Origin: Quadrisphaera sp. INWT6
Lineage (GTDB): Bacteria > Actinomycetota > Actinomycetes > Actinomycetales > Quadrisphaeraceae
Direction of reading: 5' to 3'
DNA length: 64,000 nt
Assembly: GCF_015390235.1 (NCBI RefSeq)
Contig: NZ_VUOH01000005.1
Location: 372,001-436,000, forward strand
Below the pieces are notes generated by a model. That model was not told the origin of the DNA. It worked only from the letters and a program-made list of their open reading frames with translations, and did no database searches. This document shows positions 61,673 through 64,000 of this stretch, in pieces. Positions within the stretch are counted from its first letter, which is position 1. Each line of letters starts with the position of its first letter. The position numbers and the translations under genes are program-made.

Positions 61673-63004
61673 GTGGCGAGCACCAGATCACCGTGGCGCG
61701 CCTGGACGGTCTGGGCGGTGGCGGTGGTGGCCTACGTGGTCGCCGTGCTGCAGCGGACCTCCTTCGGCGTGGCCGGGCTCGACGCCGTGGAGAGGTTCGG
61801 CACCACCGCCAGCGCCGTGGCCCTGTTCACCGTGCTGCAGCTGGTGGTCTACGCGGCGCTGCAGGTGCCCGCGGGGGTGCTGCTCGACCGGTACGGCACG
61901 CGGCGCCTGGTCGTGGCGGGCGGCCTGCTCATGGCCCTGGGGCAGCTGGTGCTCGCGGTGGGGGCGGTGCTGCCGCTGGCGGTGCTGGGGCGGGTGCTGG
62001 TGGGCGCCGGTGACGCGCTGACGTTCATCAGCGTGCTGCGCCTGGTGGGCGCCTGGTTCCCCGCGCGCCACGCGCCGGTGGTGACGCAGCTGACCGGTCT
62101 GATGGGCCAGCTGGGCCAGGTCCTCTCGGCGGTGCCGCTGGTGGCGCTGCTGGCGGTGCGGGGGTGGACGACGGCGTTCGCGTCCGCCGCGGCGCTCGGC
62201 GTGCTGGCGGCGGTGCTGGTCGCCCTCGTGGTGCGCGACGCCCCCGGGGTGCGCTCGCGCTCGGGGCCGCCGCTGAGCTGGTCGAAGGCGGGCAGCGACC
62301 TGGTGCGGGCGTGGCGCCACCCCGGCACGCGGCTGGGGCTGTGGAGCCACTTCGTCACGCAGTTCCCCGGCACGGTGTTCGCGCTGATGTGGGGCTTCCC
62401 GTTCCTGGAGCGGGGCGAGGGGGTCCCGCAGGCCACGGTCAGCGCGCTGTTCACCGCGTACGTGGTGGCCGGCCTCGTGGCCGGTCCCCTCCTGGGGGTG
62501 CTGGTCTCGCGGCACCCGCTGCGGCGGTCGTGGCTGGTGCTGACCATCGTGGCGTTCAACGCGGCCGCGTGGACGGCGGTCATCGCCTGGCCGGGGCCGG
62601 CGCCGCTGTGGCTGCTCGGGGTGCTGGTGCTCGCTCTGGCCAGCGGCGGACCGGGCTCGATGGTGGGCTTCGACTACGCCCGCACCTTCAACCCCGCCGA
62701 CCGGCAGGGCACCGCGACCGGCATCGTCAACGTCGGCGGGTTCGTGGCGAGCCTGGTGGTGGTGCTGGCCGTCGGGGTGGTGCTCGACGCGACCGGGGGC
62801 GACTACTCCCTCGACGACTTCCGCACCGCGTTCAGCGTCCAGTACGTCATCTGGGCGGTCGGCCTCGTCGGGGTGCTGGCCACCCGGCGGAAGGTCCGGG
62901 CGCAGCTGGCCGCCGAGGGCGTGGTGGTGCCCCCGATCAGGGTGGCGCTGGCGCAGCGGTTCCCGCGCCGGGTGCGCTCCGACGAGGGCCGCCGCCGGCG
63001 CTGA
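61673..63004 (+). CDS. MFS transporter
   Basis: A 443-residue polytopic transporter with 12 predicted helices. The N-terminal AVVAYVVAVLQRTSFGVAGL and the loop LLDRYGTRRLVVAGG after helix 2 are typical of an actinobacterial MFS subgroup of unknown substrate. FNPADRQGTATGIVNVGGFV lies in the C-terminal half. The GTG start lies 20 bases after the preceding stop, so the two genes may be co-transcribed. The C-terminal 45 residues are basic and cytoplasmic. Confidence 0.9.
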   Translation: MASTRSPWRAWTVWAVAVVAYVVAVLQRTSFGVAGLDAVERFGTTASAVALFTVLQLVVYAALQVPAGVLLDRYGTRRLVVAGGLLMALGQLVLAVGAVLPLAVLGRVLVGAGDALTFISVLRLVGAWFPARHAPVVTQLTGLMGQLGQVLSAVPLVALLAVRGWTTAFASAAALGVLAAVLVALVVRDAPGVRSRSGPPLSWSKAGSDLVRAWRHPGTRLGLWSHFVTQFPGTVFALMWGFPFLERGEGVPQATVSALFTAYVVAGLVAGPLLGVLVSRHPLRRSWLVLTIVAFNAAAWTAVIAWPGPAPLWLLGVLVLALASGGPGSMVGFDYARTFNPADRQGTATGIVNVGGFVASLVVVLAVGVVLDATGGDYSLDDFRTAFSVQYVIWAVGLVGVLATRRKVRAQLAAEGVVVPPIRVALAQRFPRRVRSDEGRRRR

Positions 63005-63011
63005 GCTCCGC

Positions 63012-63623
63012 TCAGGCGGGGGGCGGCGTCGCCTTCACCACGGGGATCATCCCGGTGGTGACCGGGTCCGGCGGGGCCAGGTCGCTCGGGCGGAGCCGGA
63101 ACGCGCGCAGGTGCAGGTCGTAGTACTTGTCGGTCTCGCCGACCCACTCCATGCCCAGGCGGCGCGCGATCCACTCGGCGCGCTCGTTGCCGGGGCGGAT
63201 GACGGCGAACACCTCGGCGGCGCCCTGCTCGAAGGCCCACGCGGCCAGGCCGCGCACGCCCTCGCTGGCGTAGCTGTGGCCCCAGTGCTCGGGGGCCAGC
63301 TGCCACGCGATCTCGAGGTCGGCGTCGTGCGGGGGCATCGTGCGCAGCACCAGGGCGCCGACCACGACGCCGTCGTCCTTGCGGGCGAGCGCCCACCGGC
63401 CGACGAACTGCTCGAGGTCGCCGTCCTGGCGGACCTGCTCGTGCTCCCACGCCTCGAAGAGCTCGAGCATCTCGGCCTCGTCGGCCACCGCCTCGGCGGC
63501 CGGGGCCAGCCAGCGGGCGACGCGGTCGTCGCCGAAGACGGCCAGCGCTGCGGCGACGTCGGAGGGCTCCCAGTCGCGGACGACGAGGCGCTCGGTGGTC
63601 ACGAGGGTGCTCACGGGCGACAC
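63012..63623 (-). CDS. GNAT family N-acetyltransferase (RimJ/RimL-like)
   Basis: A 203-residue acetyltransferase. TTERLVVRDWEPSDVAAALA opens the domain; EIAWQLAPEHWGHSYASEGVR forms the acetyl-CoA site and NERAEWIARRLGMEWVG the C-terminal signature. These resemble enzymes acetylating protein N termini or small molecules. It begins at GTG 63623 or GTG 63614. It converges with the MFS gene, seven bases apart, without a visible terminator. Confidence 0.9.
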   Translation of the reverse strand: MSPVSTLVTTERLVVRDWEPSDVAAALAVFGDDRVARWLAPAAEAVADEAEMLELFEAWEHEQVRQDGDLEQFVGRWALARKDDGVVVGALVLRTMPPHDADLEIAWQLAPEHWGHSYASEGVRGLAAWAFEQGAAEVFAVIRPGNERAEWIARRLGMEWVGETDKYYDLHLRAFRLRPSDLAPPDPVTTGMIPVVKATPPPA

Positions 63624-63685
63624 GGTAGCGCTCGTCCGGGACCCCTCCGCGTGACGATCGCCGGCCTGTGGGCGAGCATCGACGG

Positions 63686-64000
63686 GTGCGACGAGCGTCC
63701 CTCCCGGCAGACGCGGTGCTCCTGGGCTCCGGGGGAGCGGGGACGGCGGTGCTCCACCAGCTCGCGCTGGCCCTGGAGGGGCCCGGTGGTGCCGGCGGCC
63801 GTCGCAGCGCGCCGCTGCGCGTCGTCGTCGTCGACCCGCTCGACCGCCTGGTGGAGCGCCCGGCCGACCGCACCTGGTGCTCCTGGGTGGAGCGCGGCTC
63901 CGCCGCCGAGGCGTCGCTGGCCCCCGCGGTGCACCGCGCCTGGGACGCCGTGCACGTCGTCGCCCCCGGCGGCGCCGACCTCCCCCTCGACCTGGGGCGC
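63686..64000 (+). CDS. Lycopene cyclase family protein, 5' part
   Basis: The reading frame from GTG 63686 (VRRASLPADAVLLGS) stays open to the window end (105 codons). The dinucleotide-binding motif VLLGSGGAGTAVLHQLA and the carotenoid cyclase signature DRTWCSW (usually DRTWCFW) identify a CrtY/CrtL-type beta-cyclase, which closes the rings of lycopene. GTG 63668 in the same frame is an alternative start. The rest of the gene, and any other carotenoid genes, lie outside the window. Confidence 0.8.
   Translation, partial: MRRASLPADAVLLGSGGAGTAVLHQLALALEGPGGAGGRRSAPLRVVVVDPLDRLVERPADRTWCSWVERGSAAEASLAPAVHRAWDAVHVVAPGGADLPLDLGR

Overview
The window is a very GC-rich (about 70% or more by eye) actinobacterial chromosome segment spanning the replication origin. 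The gene order pstP-rodA-pbpA-pknA-pknB ... gyrA-gyrB-dciA-recF-gnd-dnaN-dnaA-rpmH-rnpA-yidD-yidC-jag-rsmG-parA-parB ... trxA-trxB-murJ ... ponA ... rpsF-ssb-rpsR-rplI-dnaB is the classic actinobacterial oriC neighbourhood. Many GTG starts, PASTA and FtsW/RodA envelope genes, a myo-inositol phosphate synthase and a lycopene cyclase fit a pigmented, mycelium-lineage or Kineosporiales-like actinobacterium. The exact genus is inference only.

Layout. 1-8.3 kb: elongation and division cluster (pstP end, rodA, pbpA, two Ser/Thr kinases, a glutamine amidotransferase, a DUF881 protein, crgA). 8.3-12.2 kb: rhomboid protease, cyclophilin, an Ala/Lys-rich helical membrane protein, tRNA-Ala and tRNA-Ile, and a DUF3566 protein. 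12.2-23.3 kb: gyrA, gyrB, dciA, recF, gnd, dnaN, the oriC spacer with DnaA boxes, and dnaA, all genes on the minus strand. 23.7-30.2 kb: rpmH to parB and a GNAT on the plus strand. 30.3-38.9 kb: trxA, trxB, a pseudokinase, murJ, a DUF6049 protein and a Nudix hydrolase on the minus strand. 38.9-45.3 kb: cca, a decayed DUF559 gene, a nucleotidyltransferase, an MFS protein, ino1 and padR with a palindromic operator. 45.5-54.6 kb: ponA, a polytopic membrane protein, rpsF-ssb-rpsR-rplI and dnaB. 54.6-64 kb: siderophore-interacting protein behind an iron box, two tandem Rpf-LysM proteins, dinB, a DEAD-box helicase, a DUF1540 protein, an anti-sigma-type ATPase, MFS, GNAT and the start of a lycopene cyclase.

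The genes work together in chromosome replication (dnaA, dnaN, recF, dciA, gyrAB, ssb, dnaB), origin segregation (parAB), ribosome and membrane biogenesis (rpmH, rnpA, yidC), and growth-phase control of peptidoglycan synthesis (rodA, pbpA, pknAB, murJ with its pseudokinase, ponA, Rpf proteins). The most distinctive element is a 400-residue class 3 intein in the P-loop of DnaB. Its homing-endonuclease domain carries an insertion with eight paired cysteines. A dense DnaA-box cluster lies just upstream of dnaB, about 30 kb from the dnaA-dnaN origin.

Four expected long genes (parA, DUF6049, ponA, dnaB) are each broken by a single small indel, three of them in or beside a C run. Because at least parA and dnaB should be functional, sequence error is the first explanation to test. 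The fifth broken gene, a DUF559 remnant, has several shifts and a deletion and looks truly decayed.
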